Of a DNA stretch of 64,000 nt, positions 1-11,230 are shown piece by piece (position 1 is the first letter of the stretch; each line of letters opens with the position of its first letter). The stretch covers positions 2,580,901-2,644,900 of the forward strand of contig CM057160.1 of NCBI GenBank assembly GCA_029962745.1, written 5' to 3'. Source of the stretch: Echinometra lucunter (lineage: Eukaryota; Echinodermata; Echinoidea; Camarodonta; Echinometridae). Made by a program: the position numbers and the translations under genes. Below the pieces are notes generated by a model. That model ran no database searches. It was not told the origin of the DNA and saw only the letters and a program-made list of their open reading frames with translations.

Positions 1-656
1 GCACTGTGCTGTGTTGTACACACAATAACTTTCTATAGCTTCGAGGTGGGATCACCAAATTTATACCAGAGGTACATCTCTTGAAGGCACAGGTCAAGTT
101 TGAGTATGAGTTGAATTTGAATAAGGTCAGAGGTCAAAGGTCAATGAACTTTCCATGACTGGCACTGTGCTATATTGTACACACAATAACTTTCTATACC
201 TTCGAGGTAGGATTGCCAAATTCATATGAGAGGTCCATCTCTTGAAGGTGCAGGTCAAGTTCGAATGTGAGTTGAATTTGATTAAGGTCAAAGGTCAAAG
301 GTCAATGAACTTTCCATGACTGGCACTGTGCTGTGTTGTACACACAATAACTTTCTATAGCTTCGAGGTGGGATCACCAAATTTATACCAGAGGTACATC
401 TCTTGAAGGCACAGGTCAAGTTTGAGTATGAGTTGAATTTGAATAAGGTCAGAGGTCAAAGGTCAATGAACTTTCCATGACTGGCACTGTGCTATGTTGT
501 ACACACAATAACTTTCTATACCTTCGAGGTAGGATTGCCAAATTCATATGAGAGGTCCATCTCTTGAAGGTGCAGGTCAAGTTCGAATGTGAGTTGAATT
601 TGATTAAGGTCAAAGGTCAATGAACTTTTCATAACTGGCACTGCGCTATGCATGGA
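1..656. repeat. Tandem repeat, about 160-bp unit, four copies in an A-B-A-B higher-order pattern
   Basis: Units begin near 1, 161, 322 and 483. Units 1 and 3 are nearly identical to each other, as are 2 and 4, so the working period is about 322 bp. Each unit ends in AGGTCA half-sites; the first three units have three, spaced by one base, and the fourth is shorter. The array probably extends left of the window. Confidence 0.9.
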
Positions 657-2200
657 AATAATTATAGCTTCATAGTATTAACAGCATTCTTAGTGTTATC
701 TGATTTCCTAGGGATAAAGTAGGCCTATACCATTATTGCATATGTAAACTGTCAGAACCACAATTCACCCCCTAAACTGCTGACAGCCTCAGAAGTCATA
801 TAGCATAGTTTTGACATGCAGTCTCTTCATGACTGCAATATGCAGGCGAGACAACGCTTGGCGTTTGCCTTGTCTTGAGATAATTCACTGTCTCATTTTG
901 TTGACAGGCGTTATAGGATTTTCCGTTCACGGGTCTTGTTAAAGTCGGTCCCGCAGTCGGTGCAAATTACATACCCTTTTCGCGTTTTAGATCATCGTGA
1001 TTTAGGGGGCTTTTTTTCATTTTTGGGCATTTTTTACACTCTATTCGTGTTCTGCGCCTACCCCTGAAAAAATACCCTTTTTCCATGTTTTTTTTTCTCA
1101 CGGATGCTGTCCACTCTTCAATGGAAGTGACCCCCCTGGGCCTAATCTCAAAATATTGACTTTTGATCGCTACATGTACGAGACCCAACTTTCTTGGCGA
1201 TTTTGCCCCATGATTCATTTCTATTTCTATAGCATGACATCGTGAGTTCACCTACACACCACTGGTCTTGGCCACAAGCGATGAGTGGTACAGCATTGCA
1301 CTGTAGAACTCTCTCACATACTCAGAGAACTTGTCTCACATTTGACCTGTTGAGCATGATTTGATTTCAGTATAACAAGCTTTTTCTACTATTAAACCCC
1401 CAGCCAATGTCGGGCTTACTATCAAGCAGGTTGAAAAATGCCTCCAAGGTCCCAAAGGCATTTGTAGCCAATCATAGGGATCACCCCTCCCTCCATCCCT
1501 GCTATACAAAAATTACCATCCCCCCTCCCCTTAAAGTGATTACACAATGGTAAAAAAAAAAATTGATGTATAATCGAGAATAGAATTCTAAGAAGAATAA
1601 TATTAAAAATTGAATGATTTTCAATCGAAATCAATGCACTTTGGCTAATTTTCTCATAAAAAGTCAAGAGTTGACCAAAAAATTTAAGTATGAGGTATGA
1701 CGTAAAAGTGGGTACCAAGCTTCGCACATTGCAGTTGTGCTGCGCGCTAGACTGTACAATAATATCCTGAAATCTTACCACATTTGGGGGTTTCCTTGGC
1801 AACATGACTTTTTAAAAAACTTTAGGCAGATGATTTTCTGCTAATAAAATCATGCTCTTTTTAAATGAACTAACATTGTTCAGCATTGGGTAACTCCTTT
1901 AAACAATTGTTTTAAAAGTAATTTACCCCCCCCCCCCTGCCACCATTAAACAATTGTTGTGACGAAGAGTAATTTCATAATCTGTGACTGATAGTCAAAC
2001 AAGAAGATTTTTGTGGAGGTTTAACAGTTGAAGATTTATCATTTCTATTTTTGTTTCTTCTTCTTTCTATGTTGAAATTAGTGGACGGTTTTCATTCTTT
2101 GTAACAGTCCATTTATATTGAATATTATTTGTTACAGTTATTTTTGCTATTATTATCATTGTAGTTATTATCATTGTTAGTATTATTATTATTGTTTTTG
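657..2200. other. No recognised gene; intronic or upstream sequence of the PCYOX-like gene
   Basis: I see no exon homologous to the N-terminal FAD-binding part of prenylcysteine oxidase here. A 94-codon minus-strand open frame at 967-1251 and a 127-codon one at 1422-1805 resemble nothing I know. The right end is rich in ATT/GTT simple sequence. Confidence 0.5.
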
Positions 2201-2206
2201 TGGCAG

Positions 2207-2308
2207 GTCTAAAAAAGAGGAATAGTGAAGGCAGGGATAGAATGCTAGGAATCTACAATGGGGAGGAATTTGTCTTCCTATGCAGCCAATACTCTATCAT
2301 TACTTTGA
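2207..2308 (+). pseudogene. Decoy copy 1 of the 5' part of PCYOX-like exon 2784-2964
   Basis: A GTGGCAG acceptor-like end is followed by about 100 bp nearly identical to the start of the true exon. The copy then diverges into intron-like sequence, reaches a stop codon and has no matching donor. It could act as a false 3' splice site. Confidence 0.75.
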
Positions 2309-2364
2309 TTTTATTTTAATTATTCATAGTTACAGTTATTTTCATCATTGTCATGAGTGTTGTT

Positions 2365-2515
2365 GTTCATTCAATCCAAGTTCAATTCACACAGAAGAAT
2401 CTTTAAGTTATGTACTTTTGTTTTGGGTTCTGTTTGGATGTAAAATGATCATTTCAATAATAAATTATCAAATTTCAAAAATTGCATTCCTGTCTCAAAA
2501 AGGAGCAAATTAGTT
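2365..2515 (+). mobile_element. Fragment of the foldback element inserted between decoy exon copies
   Basis: This stretch closely matches the part of the foldback element near 5525-5680. It accounts for the longer spacing between decoy copies 1 and 2 (361 bp) than between copy 2 and the true exon (216 bp). Confidence 0.65.
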
Positions 2516-2567
2516 TTCATGAATCATCATTATCATTGTATTTTTATTGTTATTGTTTTTGTGGCAG

Positions 2568-2669
2568 GTCTAAAAAAGAGGGATAGTGAGGGCAGGGATG
2601 GAACGCTAGGAATCTACAATGGGGAGGAATTTGTCTTCCTATCCAGCCAGTACTCTGTTATTACTTTGA
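2568..2669 (+). pseudogene. Decoy copy 2 of the 5' part of PCYOX-like exon 2784-2964
   Basis: Same structure as the copy at 2207: acceptor-like CAG, about 100 bp of exon-like sequence, then divergence into intron-type sequence without a donor. The duplicated unit includes the upstream ATT/GTT-rich polypyrimidine region. Confidence 0.75.
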
Positions 2670-2783
2670 TTTTATTTTAATTATTCATAGTTACAATTAT
2701 TTTCATCATTGTCATGATTGTTGTTGTTATTATCATGAATCATCATTATCATTGTATTTTTATTGTTATTGTTGTTGTCGCAG

Positions 2784-2964
2784 GCTTAAAAAAGAGGGAT
2801 AGTGAGGGCAGGGATAGAACGCTAGGAATCTACAATGGGAAGGAATTTGTCTTTCTATCCAGCCAATACTCTATCATTACTCTGATCAAAATGATCTGGC
2901 GATATGGACTTGATGTATTCCGCATGAATTGGACAATCAACAGCCTTCTCAAGAAATTCGAAAG
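2784..2964 (+). CDS. PCYOX-like exon (first in window)
   Basis: The acceptor is TTGTCGCAG at 2783 and the donor GTATAT starts at 2965. It encodes GLKKRDSEG through LLKKFE and completes an Arg codon with the next exon. Its 5' half exists in two more imperfect copies upstream. Confidence 0.85.
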
Positions 2965-5900
2965 GTATATTTCTGCTGTTGAATGACAACAGAAAGCAAA
3001 TCTTGAGGATGGGTTTTCTGGTAAATGAAAGAAAATGTGTCAAATTGTTTTATGTGGAAATTTAGGTACAGTGGAAACTCAGTATAATGAGGTCCTTGGG
3101 ATCATCAAAATTACCTTGTTATACAGTGGAAACTCAGTATAATGAGGTCCTTGGGATCATCAAAATTACCTTGTTATACAGTGGAAACTGAGTATAATGA
3201 GCTCCTTGGGATCATCAAAATTACCTTGTTATACAGTGGAAACTCAGTATAATGAGGTCCTTGGGATCATCAAAATTACCTTGTTATACAGTGGAAACTG
3301 AGTATAATGAGGTCCTTGGATCATCAAAATTACCTTGTTATACAGTGGAAACTGAGTATAATGAGGTCCTTGGGATCATCAAAATTACCTTGTTATACAG
3401 TGGAAAACTCAGTATAACGAGGGTCCTTGGGATCATCAAAATTACCTTGTTATACAGTGGAAACTCAGTATAACGAGGTCCTTGGGATCATCAAAATTAC
3501 CTTGTTATACAGTGGAAACTCAGTATAACGAGGTCCTTGAGATCATCAAAATTACCTTGTTATATCAGGAATCTTGTTATATCAGGGTTAAAACAACAAT
3601 GAAATATAAAGAGCTGGGACCAGAAAATTACCTTGTTATACCAGAAATATTGTTATATCAGAGCTCTTTATACCAAGTTTCCACTATAGATAACTATATA
3701 ACTATGAACTATGAACTATTTTCATGTAACCTGCTTATCTATCTACTATTGTCGCGCCTTGAGCGAAAGTTTTTCGGATATGTACGCGTTATAAGTTATT
3801 ATTAAGTTATTATTATTTTTGTCATCCCGTGACCGAAGGAAGCAAATCTGGAGGATGGGTTTTCTGGTAAATGAAAGAAAATGTGTCAAATTGTTTTATG
3901 TGGAAACCTAGGTACAGTGCAAACTCAGTATAACGAGATCCTTGGGATCATCAAAATTACCTTGTTATAATCAAAGTGACCGAGCTGGTTAAAAGGGCAC
4001 TTTTGCATTTTTTATATCGAAGGATCTGGCGCACACTGGAATTTTGGAAAATTGTAATTTAAAAAAATGTAAGTCTTTAAAATTTCAGGGGGCGCAACTG
4101 CCCCCTTCCTCCCCCCCCCCCCCCCCCCTCCAACTGTGTTCGGCCATGACTGCACAAGTGCATGGGACCACACACAAAGGTGGTATGAAAGATTGGTCCT
4201 AACAGTTTAGTTATTTCTTGTCCTATTTCAAATTTGAGGACTTTTTTTGAAGAGAAATCCTTTTCAGGTGAACTTCGTACTACAGGTGTATTCTACTCTT
4301 CCTAACTCACATAGGATAAGAAGAATAGAAAAAGCTTCGAAAATTATTTTGTTAACCTCTCCCAAAATTCAAGCTTCTCTTTAACATGGAATCTTGAAGC
4401 AGTGTTTTAACACTGCATTCTGTATCTGATTAACTGACAGGAATTATTTGAAGCCTAATTTGATCAGCTTTTATTCTTCAAATTGGCAACACCAACATTT
4501 TTATTTCATTGCTACATTTTTCTTATAAAACGTCATGTATCTGAAATGAATATAAATTGACAGAAATTATGATGAGAAGTAAAAAAAAAAGTTGCCAATT
4601 TGCAGGAAAAAACGGTGATTTTAAACTTTCTATCACATTGCCAATTTAAGGATTTTAATGCTTATTTTCCTATAAAAAATTTTCAGCATCAAACAACGAA
4701 TATTGACGCAACCAAAATGGGCACAGTTTGTGTAGAATTTTTTGCTCTTTCTGCTCATGTATTTGATATGATTTTTAGGGCTCTGCATCAGAAGTTATTA
4801 AACCAAACCACATAATGTGGGCCCTCTGTCACGAATGGGTTAAGAGTGCTGCTTCTGGTCTTTTAATTGAGCATTCCTCCTTCTCACTGTATTCCCTTTC
4901 CAAATTACTCTGTTGATGATACAGATGTAGGTTTGCACAAAGGGGACATTTATGATGAGTGCATGTGGGGAATTGTGGATAAAACCATATAACATATTAG
5001 CCTAGGAGCCTGTCCCGGATTAGTCAACCCATTTCACATATGAATATTGTCCCCTTAAAGTTAGTAAGACCATCCGTCCCATTCACAAAATGGTTGTCAG
5101 ACTGAACATTTCTGCTGTGGGTAGCCCCCAGGGCCTCGAAAAGGGGCCCAAAAGTCGGGTTGATTTTACCCCATCTAATATATGCACCAAACTTTGTCAG
5201 GAGAAAGTGGTATGACTATACATTACCAAAACACAAAAATGAAAAAATTTTCCGTCGGGAGGGGTCGTTAGACGGCCCCTAAAAAATGGGGAAAATTTTT
5301 CCACACAAGGCCTGTACACCTAATTTTGTCAGAAAGAAGAGCTACATGTATGCCTATACATTCCACAAATATAAAAACTAACCAACATTTCCTTCAGGAA
5401 GGGGGTCTAACACTTCCTGGAAAAAAAACCCCAAAGTGCCCTTCAACTGGCTTTACTGTCCCAAAGTGCTCTCATTGATAGAGAAAAATCCATTTTCTCA
5501 CTTGGAACCATTTTAACTCTCATGTGTTTCATTCAATCCAAGTTAAATTCACACAGAAGAATCTTTAAGTTATGTACTTTTGTTTTGGGTGCTGTTTGGG
5601 TGTAAAATGGTCATTTCAATAATAAATTATCAAATTTTGAAAATTGTATTGCTGTCTCAAAAAGGAGCAATTTAGTTTTGTCATGGTCATGTAAACACAG
5701 CTAAACACATACCAGTGCCTGCTTGAAAAGAGAAATATGGCAGCTTGCCAAGCATCTGGGCTGTGTTGCTGCCAGGTTGAAATCTACCATTCATGTGTTA
5801 ATTACACACATATTTAGCATTAGTTGTTCTTTTTTATCTTGTCCAAGAGCCCAGGTGGGCAAGATGTGTGTTTACATGACCCTGACAATATCACTTTGCT

Positions 5901-8900
5901 CTTTTTGAGACGGTGATACAATTTTAAAAATATGTTTGTTTATTATTGAAATGACCATTTTACACCCAATCAGCACAAAAAACAAAAGTACATACCTAAA
6001 AGATTCTTCTGTGTGAATTTAACTTGGATTGAGTGAAACACATGAGAGTTACAATGGTTCCAAGTGAGAAAATGGAATTTTCTCTGTCAATGAGAGCACT
6101 TTGGGGCAGTAAAGCCTGTAGTTGAAGGGCACTTTGGGGGGGGGGGGTTCCTGGAAGGGTTAGACCCCCCTCCTGAAGGAGATGTTGGTCAGTTTTTATA
6201 TTTTTGGAATATATAGGCATACATGTAGCTCTTCTTTCTGACAAATTTTGGTGCACAGGCCTTATGTGGAAAAAATTTCCCCATTTTTAGGGGCCGTCTG
6301 ATGACCCCTCCCGACGGAAAATTTTGTCATTTTTTGTGTTTTGGTAATGTATAGTCATACCACTTTCTCCTGACAAAGTTTGGTGCATATATTAGATGGG
6401 GTAAAATCAACCCGACTTTTGGGCCCCTTGTCGAGGCCCTGGGGGCTACCCCCAGCACAAAATTAATGTTCAGTCTGACAACCATTTTGTGAATGGGACA
6501 GATGGTCTAACTAACTTAAAGGGGACAATTTTCATATGTAAAATGGGTTCAACTTGACTAATCCGGGACAGGCTCCTAGGCTAATATGTTATGTAAAAAG
6601 CAATTCTTATGAACATACATTGACTATGGGGGGTTAGAAATTGTGTAACTTCCAAGAAAATTGAGAAAATGTGAAATTTCATGTACAAAGTGAATGGAGA
6701 GCTGCTTGCATATGATGTCATCAGTGTTGCCAATTTGCAGAGTAATTTACTAGAAAATATAAATGAGTGTAATTTTCTTATTCCTTGACCGATTTTGATA
6801 ATTTCTTTTTCAAAATGCTGTTCAAATTCAACTCCTTTTATTGAAACAGTGAAACTTCTGGGGTGGACTTTGCCTTTAATACTGAAGATGAATAAGTATT
6901 TTACTTTATCAGAAAACTTAGTAAAATACCTAGATTTATGGCTTAAGTATTGAATTGAATACCGGCCATGGTCTCCTGTTATTGGCTAAGTGTTGGGACC
7001 TATGTTATTGCAAAAATTATCTTTTTTTAAATTCTTTGAATTTTTTTACCCCTTAGAATTTATGATCTCCAGGACGCTGGTCATGCGTACACTGATATCC
7101 AAGGCATCATGAATGCAATGGGTGGGGAGGAGTTTGAGAGTTGGTTATACAAGCCAATAGGCTCCGTCCTACAAGACATGCATTTCTCTGAGCGGTTTGT
7201 CCAAGAGATGACTGCCATAGCAACAAGGGCAAACTATGGGCAGGACCTTGACATGATGGGGTTTGCAGGTAAAACCAAAATCTCATTTCTTGAACCATTC
7301 CCTACAGTAACTGGATGGGGTTTGCAGGTAAAACCAAAATCTCATTTCTTGAACCATTCCCCACAGTAACTGGATGGGGTTTGCAGGTAAAGCCAAAATC
7401 TCATTTCTTGAACTATTCGCTACAGTAACTGGATGGGGTTTGCAGGTAAAACCAAAATCTCATTTCTTGAACTATTCGCTACAGTAACTGGATGGGATTT
7501 GCAGGTAAAACCAAAATCTCATTTCTTGAACCATTCGCTACAGTAACTGGATGGGGTTTGCAGGTAAAACCAAAATCTCATTTCTTGAACCATTCCCACA
7601 GTAACGGGATGGGGTTTGCAGGTAAAACCAAAATCTCATTTCTTGAACCATTCGCTACAGTAACTGGATGGGGTTTGCAGGTAAAACCAAAATCTCATTT
7701 CTTGAACCATTCGCTACAGTAACTGGAACCAGATGGTTCTTCTATTAACCCATTCGTGACAGGAATTATTTAAAGCCTAATTTGTTCAGCTTTTATTCTT
7801 CAAATTGGCAACACCAACATTTTTATTTTATTGCTACATTTTATTCATAAAACATCATGTATCTGAAATGAATATAAATTGACAAAAATTATGATAAGTC
7901 AAAAAGTTGCCCATTTGCAGGGGAAAACGGTGATTTTAAACTTTCTATAACATTGCCAATTTAAGGATTTTAATGCGTATTTTCCTTTAAAAAAATTTCA
8001 GCATCAAACAATGAATATTGATGCAACCAAAATGACACAGTTTGTGTAGATTTTTTTGCTCTTTCTGCCCATGTATTTGGTATGATTTTTAGGGCTTTGC
8101 ATCAAAAGATATTAAGCCAAACCACAAAATGTGGACCTCTGTCATGAATGGGTTAATCCTGTGGGAATATCTTGAAAAGGGAGTTAGCATGACCTGTAAG
8201 ATTGGAATACAATTTTCTTTCTTTCTTTTCTTAAACTCTCTTTCTCTCTTTCATTCCTAGGCATGGTATCCCTGGCTGGAGCAATGCCTGGTCTTTGGTC
8301 AGTAGAGGGCGGTAACAAGCTAGTTCCAGAACAGCTGCTCAAAAGATCTGATGCATCGCTCATCAAGTCTCAAGTACAGTCAATCGAACGTATTACCAAC
8401 GACACTGCAGACAGACCTGTCTTCAGGGTCACATGGCAAGAGGGGGACCAAGGTGTCCAGAGCGATGTCTTTGACATGGTCATGATGGCTTCACCCATAG
8501 AGGACGATCTCTCAGGTGTCAAGTTTATTGGCTTTGATCAACCGATCACTGTCAACTTCACAGGTGACTATCGTCACACGGTGTCATCCCTCATTGAGGG
8601 TCAGCCACGAGCATCTACCTTCGGAATTTCACCAGGAAGTGATCTCCCAGGACAGATCTTGACAAACATGAATGTGCCTTTGAATTTTAGAACTCTAGCA
8701 AAGAATTTTCCTGTGGATTACAATCTCACCACTTTTAACGCATCCAGGCAAATCTACAAGGTCTTCTCAACCAGTGTCTTGAACGATACGCAGATGGAGG
8801 CGCTTTTCGAGTCCTATTCTGAAGAGACGCACCGTGACTGGCTAGCATATCCTTACTACCATGAGCGTAATGAGTTTCCTGGATTCATCTTGGCCGAAGG

Positions 8901-9054
8901 GTTGTTTTATCCCAATGCCATCGAGTGGGCTGCGAGTGCCATGGAAATGGCTGTCATTGGAAGCAGGAACAGTGCCATACTGGCATACCAGTACTGGAAT
9001 GGGGAATCCCCCAAAGTTAAAGAAGGTGTCTCTAGAGTTAGACATGAATTATAA
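2784..9054 (+). CDS. Prenylcysteine oxidase-like protein, C-terminal three exons (5' part outside window)
   Basis: Exons 2784-2964, 7057-7268 and 8261-9054 join in frame (phase 2, then phase 1) to give the last 394 residues of a PCYOX1-type flavoprotein. Prenylcysteine oxidase is a lysosomal FAD thioether oxidase that splits prenylcysteines left from degraded prenylated proteins, releasing cysteine, an isoprenoid aldehyde and hydrogen peroxide. Matches to the vertebrate family include ANYGQD, the join FAG/MVSLAGAMPGLW and SVEGGNKLV, plus a C-terminal EWAAS block. Human PCYOX1 is about 505 residues, so the signal peptide and the N-terminal dinucleotide-binding glycine motif are missing here and should lie upstream. 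No frameshift or stop breaks the three exons. Introns are 4.1 and 1.0 kb and loaded with repeats. PCYOX1 versus PCYOX1-like cannot be settled without the N-terminus. Confidence 0.9.
3067..3688. mobile_element. Pogo/Tc1-mariner-like MITE whose left end expanded into a ~55-bp tandem array
   Basis: The element starts TA-CAGTGGAAACTC and ends with the imperfect inverse (GTTTCCACTA-TA), so it has TA duplications and CAGT termini. Positions 3069 to about 3565 hold nine copies of a unit of about 55 bp (CAGTGGAAACTCAGTATAAT and following), each a repeat of the terminal inverted repeat itself. Confidence 0.7.
3841..3970. repeat. Local duplicate of 2993-3120
   Basis: Sequence from AGCAAATCTGGAGGATGGG through one more copy of the terminal unit repeats the segment that follows exon 2784-2964. 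It shows a local intronic duplication spanning the MITE border. Confidence 0.75.
4434..4839. mobile_element. piggyBac-like MITE, copy 1 (5' terminus damaged)
   Basis: About 400 bp, closely related to the elements at 7749, 9386 and 11787. The right end is intact (GAATGGG followed by TTAA at 4840-4843). The left end lost the CCCATTCG terminus but still abuts TTAA at 4430-4433. Confidence 0.75.
4987..6594. mobile_element. Foldback element, 1.6 kb, with arms of about 680 bp
   Basis: The left arm (4987 to about 5660) is the imperfect reverse complement of the right arm (about 5905-6594). Ends read TTAGCCTAGGAGCCTG and CAGGCTCCTAGGCTAA. The loop is about 250 bp. No open frame resembles a transposase, so it is non-autonomous. 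A second copy lies at 29248-35855. Confidence 0.85.
6600..6900. repeat. Dispersed repeat shared with 54755-54960
   Basis: From TTATGTAAAAAGCAATTCTT onward this segment matches 54755-54960, which forms one arm of an inverted repeat there. No coding potential is seen. Confidence 0.6.
7057..7268 (+). CDS. PCYOX-like exon (second in window)
   Basis: The acceptor is ACCCCTTAG at 7056; the donor GTAAAACC begins at 7269. It encodes IYDLQDAGHAYTDIQG through ANYGQDLDMMGFA and ends in phase 1. The final bases of the exon and the donor are copied seven more times directly downstream. Confidence 0.9.
7257..7735 (+). repeat. 59-bp minisatellite carrying eight 5' splice sites
   Basis: The motif TTTGCAGGTAAA occurs at 7262, 7321, 7380, 7439, 7498, 7557, 7615 and 7674 (one copy has GTAAAG). 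The spacing is 59 bp, once 58. Each unit holds the last bases of the exon plus the first ~47 bp of the intron, so every copy carries a consensus-quality donor. Confidence 0.95.
7749..8152. mobile_element. piggyBac-like MITE, copy 2, complete
   Basis: 404 bp, flanked by TTAA at 7745-7748 and 8153-8156. Termini are CCCATTCGTGACAG and its imperfect inverse CTGTCATGAATGGG. TTAA duplications with CCC/GGG ends are typical of the piggyBac superfamily. No transposase is encoded. Confidence 0.85.
8261..9054 (+). CDS. PCYOX-like terminal exon
   Basis: A strong pyrimidine tract and CATTCCTAG precede the exon at 8261. It encodes the C-terminal 263 residues, from MVSLAGAMPGLWSVEGGNK to RHEL, with TAA at 9052-9054. 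The conserved GLFYPNAIEWAAS segment lies near the end. The reading frame is uninterrupted. Confidence 0.93.
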
Positions 9055-9272
9055 TTTTAAATAATTCATGATTATAAAAAAGAATGTTCAAGTTACAATC
9101 CATGCACTGATTAGGGAAAGGGGGCCTTTTGAGCTTTTTTATTTGGGGGGGGGGGGGGGGGGGGGTTATGAATAGAAAGAATCCCTGGACTGCCACTTTG
9201 GAGTATATGGTGCATATGCGCCGTGTGTGCCAATAGTCGATTGTGGCAGTCCATTGCTTTTTTCATTAGTTT

Positions 9273-9278
9273 AATAAA
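9273..9278 (+). terminator. Probable polyadenylation signal of the PCYOX-like gene
   Basis: AATAAA lies 219 bases after the stop codon on the coding strand and is the first canonical hexamer I find there. Confidence 0.55.
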
Positions 9279-9385
9279 GCCTCTGTATGGTTAAAGAAAA
9301 GCATGCTCAATACTGAAACTTCCTTATTTTTCCGGCAATGATCCGGAAATTTAGAACACAACATACATTGGGGGAGGGGTATTAA

Positions 9386-9788
9386 CCCATTCGTGACAGG
9401 AATTATTTGAAGCCTAATTTGATCAGCTTTTTTTCTTCAAATTGGCAACACCAACATTTTTCTTTTATTGCTATACTTTTTGTATAAAATGTCATGTATC
9501 TGAAATAAATATAAATTGACAGAAAGTATGATAAGAGGTCAAAAAGCTGCCGATTTGCAGGAGAAAAGAGTGATTTTAAACTTTCTATCACATTGCCAAT
9601 TTAAGGATTTTAATGCTTACTTTTAAAAGTTTTAAGCATCAAACAAGAAATATTGATGCAACCAAAATGGGCACAGTTTGTGAAGAATTTTTTGCTCTTT
9701 CTGCTCATGTATTTAGTATGATTTTTAGAGCTTTGCATCAAAAGTTATTAGGCCAAACCACAAAATGTGGACCTCTGTCATGAATGGG
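9386..9788. mobile_element. piggyBac-like MITE, copy 3, complete
   Basis: 403 bp between TTAA at 9382-9385 and 9789-9792. Termini match copy 2. It lies just past the probable PCYOX-like gene end. Confidence 0.85.
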
Positions 9789-9792
9789 TTAA

Positions 9793-10783
9793 TCACCTTC
9801 AGTGATATTTCTAGTTGTGAAACATGGTGGCACAGAAAGACACCTGAAGAATGCAAAATGGAAACAGTAGTTTGTATCGTTTGTATTCTGGATCCGTCTT
9901 TTCACGCCACTTCATGTCACTTTGCCATCGCGGTCTTATGCAGTGACATAACTAGGGAAAACGGCAACAGGGCAAGCGCTGACATTAGGCCCACTTTCTA
10001 CTTCTGATGCCAGTGTAAGGAAAAATATTCAAATGAAATTGTGCATCATTCTTTGGTTGGTCAGGTTGGGTTTTTGTTTTGTTTTTGTTTGATGTGTTTT
10101 TTTGCTTTATTGCAGCCCTGAAAGTGGTGCCTAGAGCTTGTGCCCCCTTACGCTCCCTCCCCCCCCCCCCCCCCCCCTCCATACATATGGCAGACTATTC
10201 ATTGCAAATGCATATTCTACATCTATGAGAATTACAGGTTGGCAATTCCACAGTAAGGGTGGTAATTCCGTTACCAACATTTTTAGACTTTCTGTGCCTC
10301 TTTTGTACTCTGCCTCCCTTCTCACCATTTAATACTCTGTAAATGTGCACATCCTTTCATGTGAGCTCTTTCATTCCAACAATTTTATTCTTACATTCAT
10401 GATATTGTGGTATACTAGTAACCATTCAGTAATGGAATTACCAGAAAAAAGCGCCAATTTCAAACATCAAGCATGTCTTTTTAAAATCAAGCATGCATAA
10501 TACCAGCACATACTAAGATTGTGGAATTCTTTATTGTTTCAGCTTTTTTTAATTCAAAGACTTGGCTATTTAGGGCTATCAAAGTGATTTTTTTTACTAT
10601 AAATGTGAAGTAAGGTGACTGTTTTTCTGATGCAGAATTGCCCAGGTACAATTACAGGTAGCTTTAAAGGTTTAATAGCAAAACAAAATGACATAAAGAG
10701 ACACATCTGAAATGCAGAATGCATAACAATTGTTTATCTTGTAGAGTCCAGACATGCCATGCTGCCAAATGAAAGAAAGAGTA
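9793..10783. other. Intergenic stretch without recognised gene
   Basis: It contains a C-tract interrupted by few other bases near 10157-10178. The short open frames here look random. Confidence 0.5.
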
Positions 10784-10787
10784 TTAA

Positions 10788-11135
10788 AGACACTCAGTCG
10801 TGGGCTTTCATGGGGAGTGGATCATAATTTGCTGCCACCAGACTTTGTGAAAAGCACTGGAAATACCTCTAATAGAGCTACATCTTTAGAGCACAGCAGA
10901 ACAAGCTGTCCCTCTACAAACATTCTTCAGCCTACTTCAGGCATTGCTGGGCCAGAGAAAGTGAGATAATGACTTTACCATATAGGGCAGTGGGTTGAAT
11001 ATATACAGCATTACCTAAGGTCTGTTGGTCATAAAACTCACTTCCACTCTGGATGGTGGACGACACCTGTTACTGGCCTGGTTAAGCACTCAAATGTAGT
11101 GCCAAATTCCCATGAAAGCCCACTACTGTGTGCCT
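10788..11135. mobile_element. 348-bp MITE with TTAA duplication (Kolobok-like or piggyBac-like)
   Basis: TTAA at 10784-10787 and 11136-11139 flank inverted ends AGACACTCAGTCGTGGGC and, read inward from the right, AGGCACACAGTAGTGGGC. A purine-rich AGRCAC start differs from the CCC start of the piggyBac-like family here and would suit Kolobok. The assignment is tentative. Confidence 0.6.
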
Positions 11136-11230
11136 TTAACTTAACTTCTTCCTTCATATACATACATCTTATATGTGAATTGTAGTTGAGAAGTAATACC
11201 AGGAAAGAAGCATTATGTCTTTCTTATACA

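Noticed and set aside
967..1251. 94-codon minus-strand open frame
   Set aside because: No recognisable domain, no splice context, and sequence of dispersed-repeat character.
3069..3565. CRISPR-like array of evenly spaced repeats
   Set aside because: Units are contiguous with no unique spacers, in a eukaryotic intron; it is a transposon-end minisatellite.
5996..6256. Open frames in the foldback arms, repeated at 29289-29702 and 30306-30578
   Set aside because: They recur on both strands because the arms are inverted repeats; no family similarity and poor codon structure.
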